NCBI RefSeq assembly: GCF_023053635.1
Contig: NC_086183.1
Span: 29,647,501-29,711,500, forward strand
Direction: 5' to 3'
Origin: Elgaria multicarinata webbii
Taxonomy: Eukaryota > Chordata > Lepidosauria > Squamata > Anguidae
Length of the DNA stretch: 64,000 nt
Below the pieces are notes generated by a model that saw nothing but the letters and a program-made list of their open reading frames with translations, was not told the DNA's origin and made no database searches. Of the stretch, positions 32,201 through 39,300 are shown in pieces (position 1 is the first letter of the stretch; every line of letters begins with the position of its first letter). Both the position numbers and the translations under genes were made by a program.

Positions 32201-33569
32201 CTATGCATTCACACAACCCACCCACCATCCCCACTTGGTGGTGTGAGACTTATAAATGACACAGTTATATGTGGAATGTACTTTATTTTATTTACACTCA
32301 TGTTTATGGGGGCACAATGTCGGACTCCTGTAAACTGAGGTAAGGGCGGGAACCCCATGGACATGCACGGTAGCGTGGGGGAGGGGTTCCCGCCAAAAAC
32401 GTTCCACTCAGCTATAGAAGGTTCCGGTCTGGTCTCTGCGCAGGCGCAAAGCCCATATGTGTGAATGCATAGATGACCACTCGAAGAACTACAGTTACAG
32501 GTAAGCAACCTGCATTTTCCTGGTGCATTAAGAGACCACCTTGCGGAATGTCTGGGTGTGGAAGGGAGTCCTTTTTTTACATTTGCTGCTTTATTCTCAG
32601 TGGGGCGATACTCAGCTGGGTTTTGCATTTTGTACCTACTACATACTGTGAAGAAGGGGAAAACATCACTACTTTTGTGCTCCTGGGAAACTGGTCAACA
32701 TGGTGATAGTGGCAGGAGTGTTGGTCTTGGAAGGCCGGAGTCCAGATCTCCGTTCAGCTATGAAACTTACAAGACTTACTCAAACCTCACAGAATTGTCA
32801 AACGAAATCCTTGCTTTGAGCTCCTGAGAGCGGTAGGAGGCAGAATGCGATAGAAGAGCAGTGAATTAAAACCTGGGTGCAAAGTGTGTTCTGGTCGACG
32901 TTGTGTGTACTCGGCAGTTCAATCAAAATTCTGCACCCCAAAAACTACGTTCCGTGCCCTGTATAAATTCAGCAAAGTGCACGATTCCACTTCATGTAAT
33001 TCTGATCATGCAGGGCTATATAAGTTTCCTGGTAGGTTGGGATCATGTCGGCAGAGCCCTACATGCCTCCCCGGGACTGTCGAAACCAAAATAAACCACG
33101 TTCAGTTTGCATAATCTCTACGGATCGTGGGGTTGCCGGGATGGTAAGACGAAAAGAGAGTTCTGCATCTGTAAACCCCAATCTCTATCTACACAAACAT
33201 AATATTGCTTGCTTCTGCCTTAAGCAGGGAAGAGTTTTTGTGAAGCAGCCTCCCCCAGAGAGAAAGCTTGCAAGGAACCAAAACAACAAGAATGGAAGAA
33301 AACAAACTTGGCCATAATTTGACAACAGTCTGCCGTGACTAAATCATGGATTAAAAATACAAATGAGCGCGTTAAGTGGGGAATGTTTGCTGTTCAGTAG
33401 TGCTTTAAACCGTAGTGACACGTCTCTTCCTTCCCCACAGTACGCCCAGCAGTGGAGCCAGTACTATCAAAACCAGAGCCAGAACCAGAACCAGTGGCCC
33501 CCGTACTACGGCAGCTATGACTATGGGAGCTACTCGGGCACCTCACAGGGAGGGTCCAGTGCTCAGTGA
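5140..33569 (+). CDS. HNRNPUL1: Heterogeneous nuclear ribonucleoprotein U-like 1, 15 coding exons
   Basis: Nuclear RNA-binding protein of the hnRNP U family. From established knowledge, human HNRNPUL1 (E1B-AP5) acts in mRNA processing and export, transcriptional repression and the DNA-damage response, and its RGG box is methylated. Coding exons join in phase to 871 codons plus stop, against about 856 in human. Domain order: SAP (residues 1-37); a low-complexity Tyr/Gly/Ser segment (about 105-165); an acidic patch (about 197-206); SPRY (about 215-410); a P-loop kinase-like domain with Walker A GLPAAGKT at 427-434 and RNYILDQ near its second motif; an RGG/Gly-rich box (about 620-690); and a Q/Y/P-rich tail. 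The start at 5140 has a strong Kozak context (GGGCCATGG) and begins [15 protein letters not shown], as in mammals. Oddities: a short exon 1, and a last intron filled by nested DIRS elements. Identity is very secure. Exon edges were read by eye from GT/AG and phase. Confidence 0.96.
5395..5945. repeat. Degenerate GC-rich tandem repeat in intron 1
   Basis: Variants of GGTGCAGCTCCGCGCTGGGG recur near 5409, 5511, 5586, 5672, 5773 and 5915, separated by about 75-140 bases of also similar GC-rich sequence. It is an old, diverged minisatellite within the CpG island, just after the first donor site. The open frames on both strands here are a by-product of its GC content. Confidence 0.6.
6388..7270 (-). 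mobile_element. L2-type LINE, 3' ORF2 part and 3'UTR (antisense)
   Basis: An open minus-strand frame at 7268-6576 (230 codons) encodes the end of a LINE reverse-transcriptase protein. Motifs include [27 protein letters not shown] and [20 protein letters not shown], typical of the L2/CR1 side of LINEs. Downstream (6388-6575) are GTAAGCCTATGCGGCAGGG and an ATA-rich tail. It is 5' truncated and sits in intron 1 of HNRNPUL1 in antisense. The long open frame suggests a fairly young copy. Confidence 0.85.
7271..8256. other. Rest of HNRNPUL1 intron 1
   Basis: No repeat, RNA gene or exon is recognised. The stretch ends in the acceptor TTTCCCATTTCAAG before exon 2. Confidence 0.4.
8257..8391 (+). CDS. 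HNRNPUL1: HNRNPUL1 exon 2
   Basis: Encodes residues 61-105. It contains [11 protein letters not shown], which is also in the human protein as I recall it. Flanked by TTTCAAG/ and /GTACAG, with phase 1 at both ends. Confidence 0.92.
8435..8805. repeat. Long imperfect palindrome, hAT-like MITE
   Basis: The left arm begins GGGTTCACACGACACGCTAA and the right arm ends with its near complement (TTAGTGTGTTGTGTGAACCC). Inner parts also pair, for instance GTTAACCATGCAGTGTGGCT with its complement near 8670-8690. The same end motif occurs in the element at 54162-54344 and at the right edge of the window. Confidence 0.65.
9570..9822 (+). CDS. HNRNPUL1: HNRNPUL1 exon 3 (Tyr/Gly/Ser repeats)
   Basis: Encodes residues 106-189. 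It starts [10 protein letters not shown], matching the human EMKTE. A run of SGYN, SGYT and SGYNAPP repeats follows, forming a low-complexity prion-like segment, then [19 protein letters not shown]. The acceptor is GAGTGCAG and the donor GTGCGT. The repeats look expanded compared with the human protein as I recall it. Confidence 0.93.
9823..10370. other. HNRNPUL1 intron 3
   Basis: Nothing is recognised apart from splice sites. Confidence 0.4.
10371..10444 (+). CDS. HNRNPUL1: HNRNPUL1 exon 4 (acidic patch)
   Basis: Encodes residues 190-214, including [19 protein letters not shown], nearly identical to human. The acceptor is TCTTTTCCAG and the donor GTAAGT. Confidence 0.95.
10735..10840 (+). 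mobile_element. LINE 3' tail fragment
   Basis: GGGCAAAAGGCGGGATACAA followed by ATAAATAATAATAAT is a typical LINE 3' end as seen elsewhere in the window. Family assignment is weak. Confidence 0.5.
11483..11622 (+). CDS. HNRNPUL1: HNRNPUL1 exon 5 (SPRY start)
   Basis: Encodes residues 215-261 ([19 protein letters not shown]...). This is the first strands of the SPRY domain, a protein-interaction fold. The acceptor is TTGCCTTCCAG and the donor GTAAAG. Confidence 0.96.
11690..11860 (+). mobile_element. LINE 3' tail fragment
   Basis: TTTGGCTATTGAGCAGTATA followed by AAATGAAAATAATAACAAC resembles the 3' end seen at 53900-53990. Confidence 0.5.
12000..12217. repeat. Imperfect inverted repeat of about 80-100-bp arms
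   Basis: The left arm (12011-12089) includes AATTCAGTCTGTGTTCAAAC. The right arm (12119-12197) is its near complement (GTTTGAATACAGACTGAATT). The spacer is about 30 bases. It lies in intron 5 and looks like an old MITE. A folded RNA hairpin is possible when the intron is transcribed. Confidence 0.7.
12430..12529 (+). CDS. HNRNPUL1: HNRNPUL1 exon 6 (SPRY)
   Basis: Encodes residues 262-294, [16 protein letters not shown] through SCSTQLG. The core is nearly identical to human. The acceptor is GGTCCCCAG and the donor GTAAGA. Confidence 0.96.
12790..13085 (-). mobile_element. LINE 3' region (antisense)
   Basis: The stretch begins with TTTATTTATTACATTTATG and has CCATAGCCGAAGCGCTCTGG, the complement of the GAACCGCCCAGAGAGCTTCG tail seen at 53910. 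The body resembles the copy at 14310. Confidence 0.65.
13092..14290 (-). mobile_element. L2-like LINE 3' region (antisense), split by a later insertion
   Basis: Positions 13092-13215 and 13812-14290 together match the uninterrupted repeat at 15620-15960 (for example GCACTAAG near 13922 and GTAGTACACAACTGG near 13951). The block at 13216-13811 was therefore inserted into this older element. Confidence 0.65.
13216..13811 (+). mobile_element. Composite retroelement: VNTR plus L2-like tail
   Basis: About four copies of a 97-99-bp unit start at 13226, 13325, 13422 and 13521, each with GAAGCAGCAGCCAGGCA. A pyrimidine-rich stretch follows, then TTTGTAAGCCTGTGGGCAGG and a (AATA)n tail at 13790-13815. 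The last part resembles an L2 3' end, which could let L2 machinery copy it. The layout recalls SVA elements of apes, but the parts are different. The open frames over the VNTR are not genes. Confidence 0.6.
14310..14790 (-). mobile_element. LINE 3' region (antisense)
   Basis: It opens with a (TTTTA)n run, then ATATACTGCCCCATAGCC, like 12790-13085. Coding-like text further in (complement of CTTTTCTGTGGTGGCCCCTC) matches the LINE C-terminal region. It ends close to exon 7. Confidence 0.65.
14818..14930 (+). CDS. HNRNPUL1: HNRNPUL1 exon 7 (SPRY)
   Basis: Encodes residues 295-332, with [14 protein letters not shown] as in human. The acceptor is TCTCATTAG and the donor GTGAGT. Confidence 0.95.
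15201..15467 (+). CDS. HNRNPUL1: HNRNPUL1 exon 8 (SPRY end)
   Basis: Encodes residues 333-421, including [18 protein letters not shown] and [14 protein letters not shown]. It closes the SPRY domain and leads to the P-loop domain. The acceptor is GTTCTTAG and the donor GTAGGT. Confidence 0.96.
15620..15960 (-). mobile_element. L2-like LINE 3' region (antisense)
   Basis: Same repeat as 13092-13215 plus 13812-14020, here without the inserted VNTR element. It serves as the empty-site comparison for that insertion. Confidence 0.6.
16388..16510 (+). CDS. HNRNPUL1: HNRNPUL1 exon 9 (Walker A)
   Basis: Encodes residues 422-462. [16 protein letters not shown] contains the P-loop GxxxxGKT. The family is kinase-like in fold. 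Whether it is an active enzyme is not shown by the sequence. Confidence 0.97.
16920..17140 (+). mobile_element. Diverged SINE
   Basis: CCTTGGGCAATTGGATATTC, then CACTCAGCATCAGCCT and GGACTGCTGTTAGGGTTACC, follow the order of a tRNA-derived or MIR-type SINE body. Old and diverged. Confidence 0.45.
17293..17322. repeat. (CA)n microsatellite
   Basis: About 15 CA units lie 33 bases upstream of exon 10, near the polypyrimidine tract. Length changes could affect splicing of that exon. Confidence 0.9.
17355..17483 (+). CDS. HNRNPUL1: HNRNPUL1 exon 10
   Basis: Encodes residues 463-505, [15 protein letters not shown] through KKRNYILDQ, almost identical to human. Part of the P-loop domain. The acceptor is TTCTCTCAG and the donor GTAGGG. 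Confidence 0.97.
17484..18780. other. HNRNPUL1 intron 10, first part
   Basis: No repeat family or RNA gene is recognised with confidence. Confidence 0.4.
18789..18911. mobile_element. Palindromic hAT-type MITE with perfect TSD
   Basis: Two arms of about 61 bases are inverted copies around a single central base. The ends are CAGCCTTCCTCAACCTGGGG and its complement. The direct repeat ATCTAATT flanks it at 18781-18788 and 18912-18919. An 8-bp duplication and CAG ends mark the hAT superfamily. It carries no coding sequence. Related arms occur at about 1005, 36610, 39368, 41680, 45490 and 55985. Confidence 0.85.
19334..19502 (+). CDS. HNRNPUL1: HNRNPUL1 exon 11
   Basis: Encodes residues 506-561, [18 protein letters not shown] through DHAVLEMK, the most conserved stretch with human. 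The acceptor is GCCATTGCTAG and the donor GTAGGA. Confidence 0.97.
19503..20930. other. HNRNPUL1 intron 11
   Basis: No repeat or RNA gene is recognised. A long C/T-rich tract (20760-20930) precedes exon 12. Confidence 0.45.
20931..21302 (+). CDS. HNRNPUL1: HNRNPUL1 exon 12 (end of kinase-like domain, RGG box)
   Basis: Encodes residues 562-685. After [17 protein letters not shown] and [11 protein letters not shown] comes the RGG/Gly-rich box ([18 protein letters not shown]). In hnRNPs this box binds RNA and is methylated on arginine. The DNA is a nearly pure GGN run at about 21171-21300, likely variable in length. The acceptor is GTCCGCCAG and the donor GTAAGC. Confidence 0.95.
21640..21890 (-). 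mobile_element. LINE 3' region (antisense)
   Basis: ACATCCCCTTATCCTACGAG and TTTAGGGAGGGGCCGTCC fit the antisense 3' end and coding tail of the LINEs seen elsewhere in the window. Diverged. Confidence 0.5.
21935..22245 (-). mobile_element. Sauria-type tRNA SINE (antisense)
   Basis: Read on the minus strand it starts CCTCGTGTGGCGCAGAGCGG, a tRNA-like head, then has GTTCGATCCCAG (B box). It ends in a BovB-like tail containing AGTCAGTAATGACTCAGTGC. This head and tail combination is known from squamate reptiles. Confidence 0.75.
22364..22599 (+). CDS. HNRNPUL1: HNRNPUL1 exon 13
   Basis: Encodes residues 686-764: [18 protein letters not shown], then a Q-rich and S-rich low-complexity stretch, then an Ala/Pro stretch. 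Human has a proline-rich segment here instead, so this part has diverged. The acceptor is TCCATTCAG and the donor GTAAGG. Confidence 0.93.
23041..23150 (-). mobile_element. CR1 LINE 3' end (antisense)
   Basis: It begins AGAATCCTAGAATCCTAGAA, the complement of the CR1 tail repeat, then CCAACCCCCTGCTCAAGGCA, as in the copy ending at 58175. Confidence 0.8.
23200..23239. repeat. (TG)n(AG)n microsatellite
   Basis: About nine TG units run into about ten AG units, 34 bases before exon 14. Confidence 0.9.
23274..23468 (+). CDS. HNRNPUL1: HNRNPUL1 exon 14 (Tyr/Pro-rich)
   Basis: Encodes residues 765-829: [22 protein letters not shown], a Pro/Ala run and [11 protein letters not shown]. The acceptor CCACAGCAG is a NAGNAG pair, so a form lacking one glutamine is possible. 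The donor is GTAGGT. Confidence 0.94.
24100..24745 (+). repeat. 167-bp tandem repeat inside the DIRS element
   Basis: About four units of 167 bases. CGGCAGCCAGTAAG recurs near 24111, 24279, 24446 and 24613. Units are nearly identical, so the array is recent. It lies in the front region of the outer copy only. Confidence 0.85.
27676..30890 (+). mobile_element. DIRS-type retroelement, inner copy (broken, shorter)
   Basis: Parts: left inverted terminal repeat (27676-27828), reverse transcriptase and RNase H relics, tyrosine recombinase relic (about 29264-30510), internal complementary region (30494-30595) and right inverted terminal repeat (30706-30890). It is much shorter than the outer copy and lacks most of the front region. 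It is broken, with several interruptions that appear shared with the outer copy. It sits directly after ACATGGTT of the outer copy, which resumes with CTCCACGCCC, so no base was duplicated or lost. Very young by identity. Confidence 0.85.
32518..33440. other. Rest of HNRNPUL1 last intron
   Basis: Host intron after the DIRS element. With the element removed the intron would be about 0.95 kb. No other repeat is recognised. The acceptor is TTCCTTCCCCACAG. Confidence 0.5.
33441..33569 (+). CDS. HNRNPUL1: HNRNPUL1 exon 15 (C-terminus)
   Basis: Encodes residues 830-871, [12 protein letters not shown] through [11 protein letters not shown], ending at TGA 33567-33569. The human end is near-identical (GTSTQ against GSSAQ). 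Confidence 0.96.
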   Translation, partial: YAQQWSQYYQNQSQNQNQWPPYYGSYDYGSYSGTSQGGSSAQ

Positions 33570-34440
33570 TGGCTCCGGGTCCTCCTTGGAGAGAGCAGCT
33601 CATTGCCGCCACCACTTTGGGCAAGTTGACGGTGGGCATTTTTGAGTCTCGGGCGATCCGGGAGGGAAGTAGTCTCTCTACCTTTGTTTCCTCTCTGTAG
33701 TTCTTGAGGGCGGCCTGCGTTTTTACCTGTACAGCTAGAGCCATGTCACCTTCCCTTTGTACCACCCCTCACGAGGAAGTTACATGATTTCTTGTCTCTC
33801 CTTGTTGGAAGATATTCTCCCCCCCACTTTTTAAAATTTCTTTGATTCCGAGCGGAGCTAGAATCTTCAGCTTCACGTCCTTGTACTTTTTAGAGAAAGA
33901 TCCATGCTAGTATCCCACTTTCTACAATAGTTTGGGGTGGGGGTGGGTGGGGAGGGCAGCCTCAGAAAGCCCCTTCCTGGGATTTCCTACCACCCTCTCT
34001 CTCTCCCCCCCCCACCTCACACAACTCTGCTAGCGATCATAAATCCCAGACGCTTTGGAAACCTTTCCTGCAATTTGGTGTCACCCGTCTTTGAGGTGTT
34101 TTTATCCGTCTTTTCTGCAAATAACTATTAAAACCGGAGGGAGAAGAGATGGCTATCTATGGTAATTATGTTCTTTTTTTAAAAAAAAAAGATTTTTCTG
34201 TTACTTTTTACCGTGGGTCAGCAGCTGTTAATATTTTCATCAAGGTAACAATTCCTTTTCACTCAATACAAGAGAGGAGAAACAAACGAGGGAGGAATCA
34301 TCTTCAATGTGTAACTTTTTATACAATGTCTAAGTTTCTGTAACTTTGCACATGCTTTGTGTTGAGTTGAATTGTAACAGCTTTTTGTATTTGGAGAAGA
34401 AAAAAAGAGTGAATATTGAACTTTAAACTGTTTGGTGTCT
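33570..34440 (+). other. HNRNPUL1: HNRNPUL1 3'UTR (end uncertain)
   Basis: T-rich non-coding sequence follows the stop. A candidate poly(A) signal ATTAAA lies at 34127-34132. A/T-rich stretches go on to about 34430, followed by a GT-rich tract that could be the downstream element of a later site. The exact end cannot be read from sequence. Confidence 0.5.
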
Positions 34441-35250
34441 TGTGTATTCTTTTCCCTTTTCAAGCCCACATTTTCACGGCGGTATTTAAAAACAACCGAA
34501 ACACAGTATGGCTAGGTTTTCATCCTGATGGTTTTTAGTCTCTGAGTTGGTATTATATCCAAGACCATTTCCATTTGTAGATTCTGCAGCTGTTCTGAGC
34601 AACTTGGGATCATTCTCATAGTAGAACAGAATTGTCTGTTTCAGCTCTCTCTTGTGCAGAAATAGGGAGCGAGAGAATTCCGGTACCATGCTGTACATTT
34701 CATACACTCCCTTATTTACTGCTGTGGAGTATTGCAGGGGTGGGCATCTGGTCTGTGTTTTACAAGACAGCTTAGATACGAAGTTAGCGTTTGCATTACG
34801 CAGCATGTAAGGAATGCAGATGAACAGCTCTGCAGTGTGAAGGCTGGTCATGTTCACACGCAGGTACTCAAGGCCACCGCTGTGCGCTTGGTCTTAAATT
34901 GTTAAGAACCGGAAGTATGTATATACCTCTGGCACAGACCCATGGGTTCTGGCCTTAAAATAGTGAGTTTGGGGGTCGGGGGTGTGTGTCTCTAAGGAAG
35001 CATGTGAAGTTGCTTTAGGAAGGAATGGCGTCACCTCTCATGTCTGCTACCTTTGTCCTAGTCTTTGCCAGGAGGCTGATACCTAATTACATACAAGAGG
35101 TACATGGCTGTGCTAATTGCACATCTTAGAACAGGGAGGGGTAGATTTCAGGGGGATTTGGGGATCTACTGGAACTCTAATGTCCACTACCTGGGCCTGC
35201 TGCAAAAGACACATATTTCAGTTAAAGAACTGCCAGCCCAGAGATTTATT
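34441..35250. other. Intergenic, nothing recognised
   Basis: No exon or repeat is recognised. A 123-codon minus-strand frame at 34857-34486 has no known motif. Confidence 0.4.
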
Positions 35251-35254
35251 TTTA

Positions 35255-35620
35255 TGATAATAATAATAATAATAATAATAACAATAACAATAATAATAAA
35301 TTTCTTACCCTCTTCTCCCTCTGCATCAAGGTGGGGAACAACATTAAATACAATACAATACATAAAACTAGTTAAAAGAGCGTATAAAACCAATACAATA
35401 TTAAAATAACAATCACAACATCTTAAAATTCTTAGGTTTAAAATTCATCTGGGTAGGCCTGCTGGAAGAGTCTATAGTCTTTATGGCTGTCTTAAACTCA
35501 GGAGCAGTATTAAGCTGACGAATCTCCTCTGGCAGGCTATTCCACAGTCTGGGTTGGCTAAAGGAAAGGTCCTCTGGGTAACAAAACTGAATAGAGTTCA
35601 TAGTCCTGCACTAAAATTCA
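35255..35620 (-). mobile_element. LINE 3' region (antisense) with (ATT)n tail
   Basis: A TAATAA run, then AAGGTGGGGAACAACATTAA and TCTCCTCTGGCAGGCTATTC, read as the antisense 3' end and coding tail (RLWNSLPEEIRQLN on the minus strand) of a LINE. Confidence 0.65.
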
Positions 35621-36000
35621 CTCCTGATTATTCCAGGCTTTCTTGGTTTCAGTAGATGCAAAGAAGGGGTAGGGTTGGGTTTTTTGCTGCCTGGCCTTTG
35701 GACTACAAATCAATAGATCTGGGTCTACCTCTTGCCTAGTCCTGGATTAATAGCATGTGCCTAATATAGCCACAGCGATTACATCTGCCTGTTAGGCAAT
35801 CCCCCTCCCCTCCTCACAGCCCACCTCAAACACAACCTCTCCTTAGGAGTGCTTTCTTTTAGTTACCTACCCATCACCATGGGCGAAAAGTACATGAGAA
35901 ACACAACTTAATATAAAGCATTATATGTTAATAATTATATATTCAAGTAATTTGTTAGGTATTGGTATATTAATTGTTATGTTGGTTTGTATTTTATGTA

Positions 36001-36066
<66 letters not shown>
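36001..36066. repeat. (TAA)n microsatellite
   Basis: About 21 TAA/AAT units abut the CpG-rich promoter of CCDC97. Confidence 0.95.
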
Positions 36067-36309
36067 GGCCGGGCCCCGTGCAAAGCAACGATTTCTGCCT
36101 GATCCTCCTCTGCGTTGTTCTCCCTCCTTCCGGCCTTTTCAATTCCTCCTCTTGCGGTTGGAATCGTCCCGGAACCTTCGTCTCTTGGCGCCACGTTCCC
36201 CACAGCGGAGGGACTCCTTTTCCGGCGCGACGCAGGAACCGGAAGTTTCCCTTAAGGAGCCAGTTTGGTTTGTTCGGCTTTCCTCCGCGAACGAGATCGG
36301 TGGCGCGGG
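36067..36309 (+). promoter_or_regulatory. CCDC97: CCDC97 promoter and 5'UTR
   Basis: CpG-rich DNA right upstream of the start codon. ACCGGAAGT at 36238-36246 is a consensus ETS-family site, common close to start sites of housekeeping genes. No TATA box is seen. Confidence 0.6.
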
Positions 36310-36352
36310 ATGGAAGTAAGAGGGGCTGACCCTCTCGAGCCGCCCTCCCCGA
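36310..36352 (+). CDS. CCDC97: CCDC97 exon 1
   Basis: Encodes 14 residues ([14 protein letters not shown]) plus one base. The context GCGGGATGG is acceptable for initiation. The donor is GTGAGT at 36353. A short first coding exon starting ME- fits the family, but this exon is not conserved enough to be certain. Confidence 0.7.
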
Positions 36353-39300
36353 GTGAGTCCCGTTTCGCCGCGCCTCCTGTGCTTGGGGTGGGGGTGGGGG
36401 TGGGGGTGGGGTAGTGGTGTTGCACTGAAATGGGTCCCCGCTCTTTGGGAGCGACCGCTGCCCGCCCCCTCTGGCTCTCTTGACGCGCCTAGACGCCCGT
36501 CTCCTTTTGCTGCCTTGGGACTGGGTCTCCTTCCACGTTTTTGCAGGGGGTGGGGGGAACGGCTGCGGAACACTCCCATTATGAGAGCCCCTGTGGCGCA
36601 GTGGTCAAGCAGCCTTCCCCAACCTGGCGCCCGCCAGATGTGCTGGATTGCAGTGCCCAGCATTTGGATAAAGCCAACACACCTTGCGTGCCCCAAGCTG
36701 GGGAAGGCTGGGTGTTGGACGAGGACGCTCAAAGCTAGGGTGACCATAGGAAAAGGAGGACAGGGCTCCTGTATCTTTAACATTTGTATTGAAAAGGAAA
36801 TTTCAGCAGGTGTCAGGAACCGGGTGAAATTTCCTCTTCATCACAAAAGTTAAAGCTGCAGGTGCCCTGCCCTCTTGTAAATCTGGTCACTCTAGTATAG
36901 CTCCTGCAGCTTTAACTGCTGTGATGAAGAGGGAATTCCACCAGGTTTTCCATATATACAAATGACACCTGCTGAAATTCCCTTTTCTATGCAACTGTTA
37001 AAGATATGGGAGCCCTGTCCTTCTTTTCATAGGGTCACCCTATCAAAGCCCTTCTTAGCCATGGACCTAATCTTACGTCTCGGTGCCTAACCAACTTCAG
37101 AGGGTGGTGGTCTGCTGTCCTGAGCTCCCAAAAAATATAATTGGGGAAGGATAATGCTATTCAACCCTCCCCTCCCTTGTCTAATTGTTTTCCAGAGTTA
37201 GGGAAGCGTTGCCATCTCTCGCTTTTATGGCAGAAGCTTTGTAATTTTGCTTAACAGGTAGAAATCCCCCCATTGTGTGTCTGTTTAGAGAAGAAAAGAT
37301 AAAAAGGATAAGAGCTACCCTGCAGGTGGGTGAAAGGGAAGGCACTTCTGTTTTTACTCTCCCCAGATGATAAATAAAAGCACATATGGTGCATAACTGA
37401 TACACTGGCTTAGATATGTTCATCAACTTAAGCTGCCCCTCTAGGATTTTCTGCCTGGCATACAGTTGCTGAAGTCAAAACCTCCCAAGTGAGCCAGGGA
37501 AAAGAGAATCAGATCGGAGGCTGAGAGAGAGTGGCTTGCTAATGGCAAAATGAAATCTTGGGGCACCTTAAAGACGAACAGCACTTTTACGATGGCATTA
37601 GCTTTCATGGATTAGAGCCCAGTTCATCAGATGCAACACTTAGCAAGTGTGTGGATGAAACGGGGCTTGAACCTGTCTGCTAATCCTAGTAGATCCAGTT
37701 GGCTCTGAAGGTTGTTATAATGCCGCCAAGACCAAACAATTTTTCCAAAGGGGTCGCTGATTAACATAAGAAGAGCCCTGCTGGATCAGACCAAGGTTCC
37801 ATCTAGTCTAGAATTCTGTTCATGCAGTGGCCATCCAACTGCCTGCGGAAAACCCACAAGCAGAGCAGCTTGGTTCTCCCCTACAATATTTGTACCCACT
37901 TAAACAGTTATGAATTTCCCTTCTCTATTTTACTGTTAACTGTCCCCTTTTGCAGCCCAATACTTGGGGTGTAACTTGACATATGCTTACTAAGGAATAA
38001 GTCTTGTTTATGCAGTGGCACTTCTGCATAAACATGCCTGCAATCTTGCTGTGAGACATCATTCACCCCTTGATGACTTATGATCAGCACTACTAAGAGT
38101 TTCTGTGTCTCCCCCAGGTGTTAACTCTCTAAGGAACGTAGAGCAAGGGAATTCAGACGACACTTCCACCGTAGAGATGCAGGGGAGATGTCTCCCAGAC
38201 AAAATTGAGGCTGCGGAACCGCTCCACTCTGCAGAAGAGGCGATGGAAATTCTGGCTACCAAAGCCTGTTCTCCGAAGAGCAATGGGGTTCCTGATGTGT
38301 CTTTACAAGTGTCCCGTGGGGATGAATCGAAGCCAGGGGTCCCGGGTGCATATAGCTTTCCAGCAGCAAACAGCTGCCCGATGACCCAGCGTCACTGGGG
38401 AGAAGAGATGTCGGGGGTCCCAGACTCACACAGTTACCCCTTGAGTAGAAATGGAGCATCTAAAATGTCCTCTCGTCGGGACGGGCAGTTGTGGAATTCA
38501 GCTTCAAATAGGTCCACCAGCTGTGGCATTGAAGCCCAGATCTTTCTCCTCACAGGCCTGGGCCCTCTCCCCTCCTGCTGGGGCGAGTTCCAGAATAAAA
38601 CCCCAACTGCCAATCACGCAAACGAAGCCACGGAACCATCTCACCCAGTCAAAGGATCGCCGGAGACTGTGGCTTCTGAAGACAGCAGCCCTGACCGAGA
38701 GGAGGCCTCTGATGTCACACCATCCCACTGGGATGGTGGAAAGCGACAGCCCGTTGGCTCCAAACTGGCAGCCCCTGGACCCGTTCAGGATGACGATCCC
38801 GCTGTCCTAGCCATGTTCCGCGCGGTGGCCAGCAGCCGCTTGGCCGTGCGGAGCCAACAGAAGGATGAGCCGGATTTCACGCCCACGCAGAAATTGGCCA
38901 TCTTGCAGGATTTGTACCGCACCAAGCCCCTGGTCTTCCTGGAGCGCTTCCGAACGGCCCTGCGAGAGGAACACCTGCCATGCTTCCAGCATCTGTCTGG
39001 CAATTACGAGGCCGATTTCTACTGCGCCGAAGTGCGCAGGGCCGGCCTGGGCAAAACGCGGCACACCCGGGTTCGGAACAAGCGCTACGCCGCTCTGCAG
39101 CAGCTCATCCGAGGTAGCCGGGCCTGAACTCTTGTGCTTTACTCGGTGTTCTAGGAGGGGGTTGGAAGTCTCTTCGGCGGCGGTGGTGGTGATGGGAGAG
39201 ATGGAGCCAAAGTGCATGGAGCCTGTTTTCTGGTTTTGCTCCTGAACTGTGAACCGTTCCTTCCTCTTCTCTCTCAGCTCTTTGGTTTCTGTTCCACTGC

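Larger units (their letters stand above)
23494..32517 (+). mobile_element. DIRS-type tyrosine-recombinase retroelement, outer copy (broken, nested)
   Basis: Family: DIRS. Parts, in order: left inverted terminal repeat (23494-23646); a front region with a gag-like position (to about 26.3 kb) holding a 167-bp tandem array; reverse transcriptase and RNase H relics (about 26.3-27.67 kb, with LDDW and [15 protein letters not shown]); an inserted second copy (27676-30890); a tyrosine recombinase relic (30891-32140, with HSTRAVATS); an internal complementary region (32121-32222); and the right inverted terminal repeat (32333-32517). The element is broken, with several interruptions in each coding part. 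It has no target-site duplication. Near-identity to the inner copy points to a young insertion. It lies in sense in the last intron of HNRNPUL1. Confidence 0.88.

Noticed and set aside
36582-36606. tRNA gene
   Set aside because: Only a tRNA-like SINE start is present; there is no full cloverleaf. The same holds for the SINE heads at 39826 and 22225.
38504-39003. Minus-strand frames over CCDC97 exon 2
   Set aside because: They are shadows of the conserved plus-strand exon.
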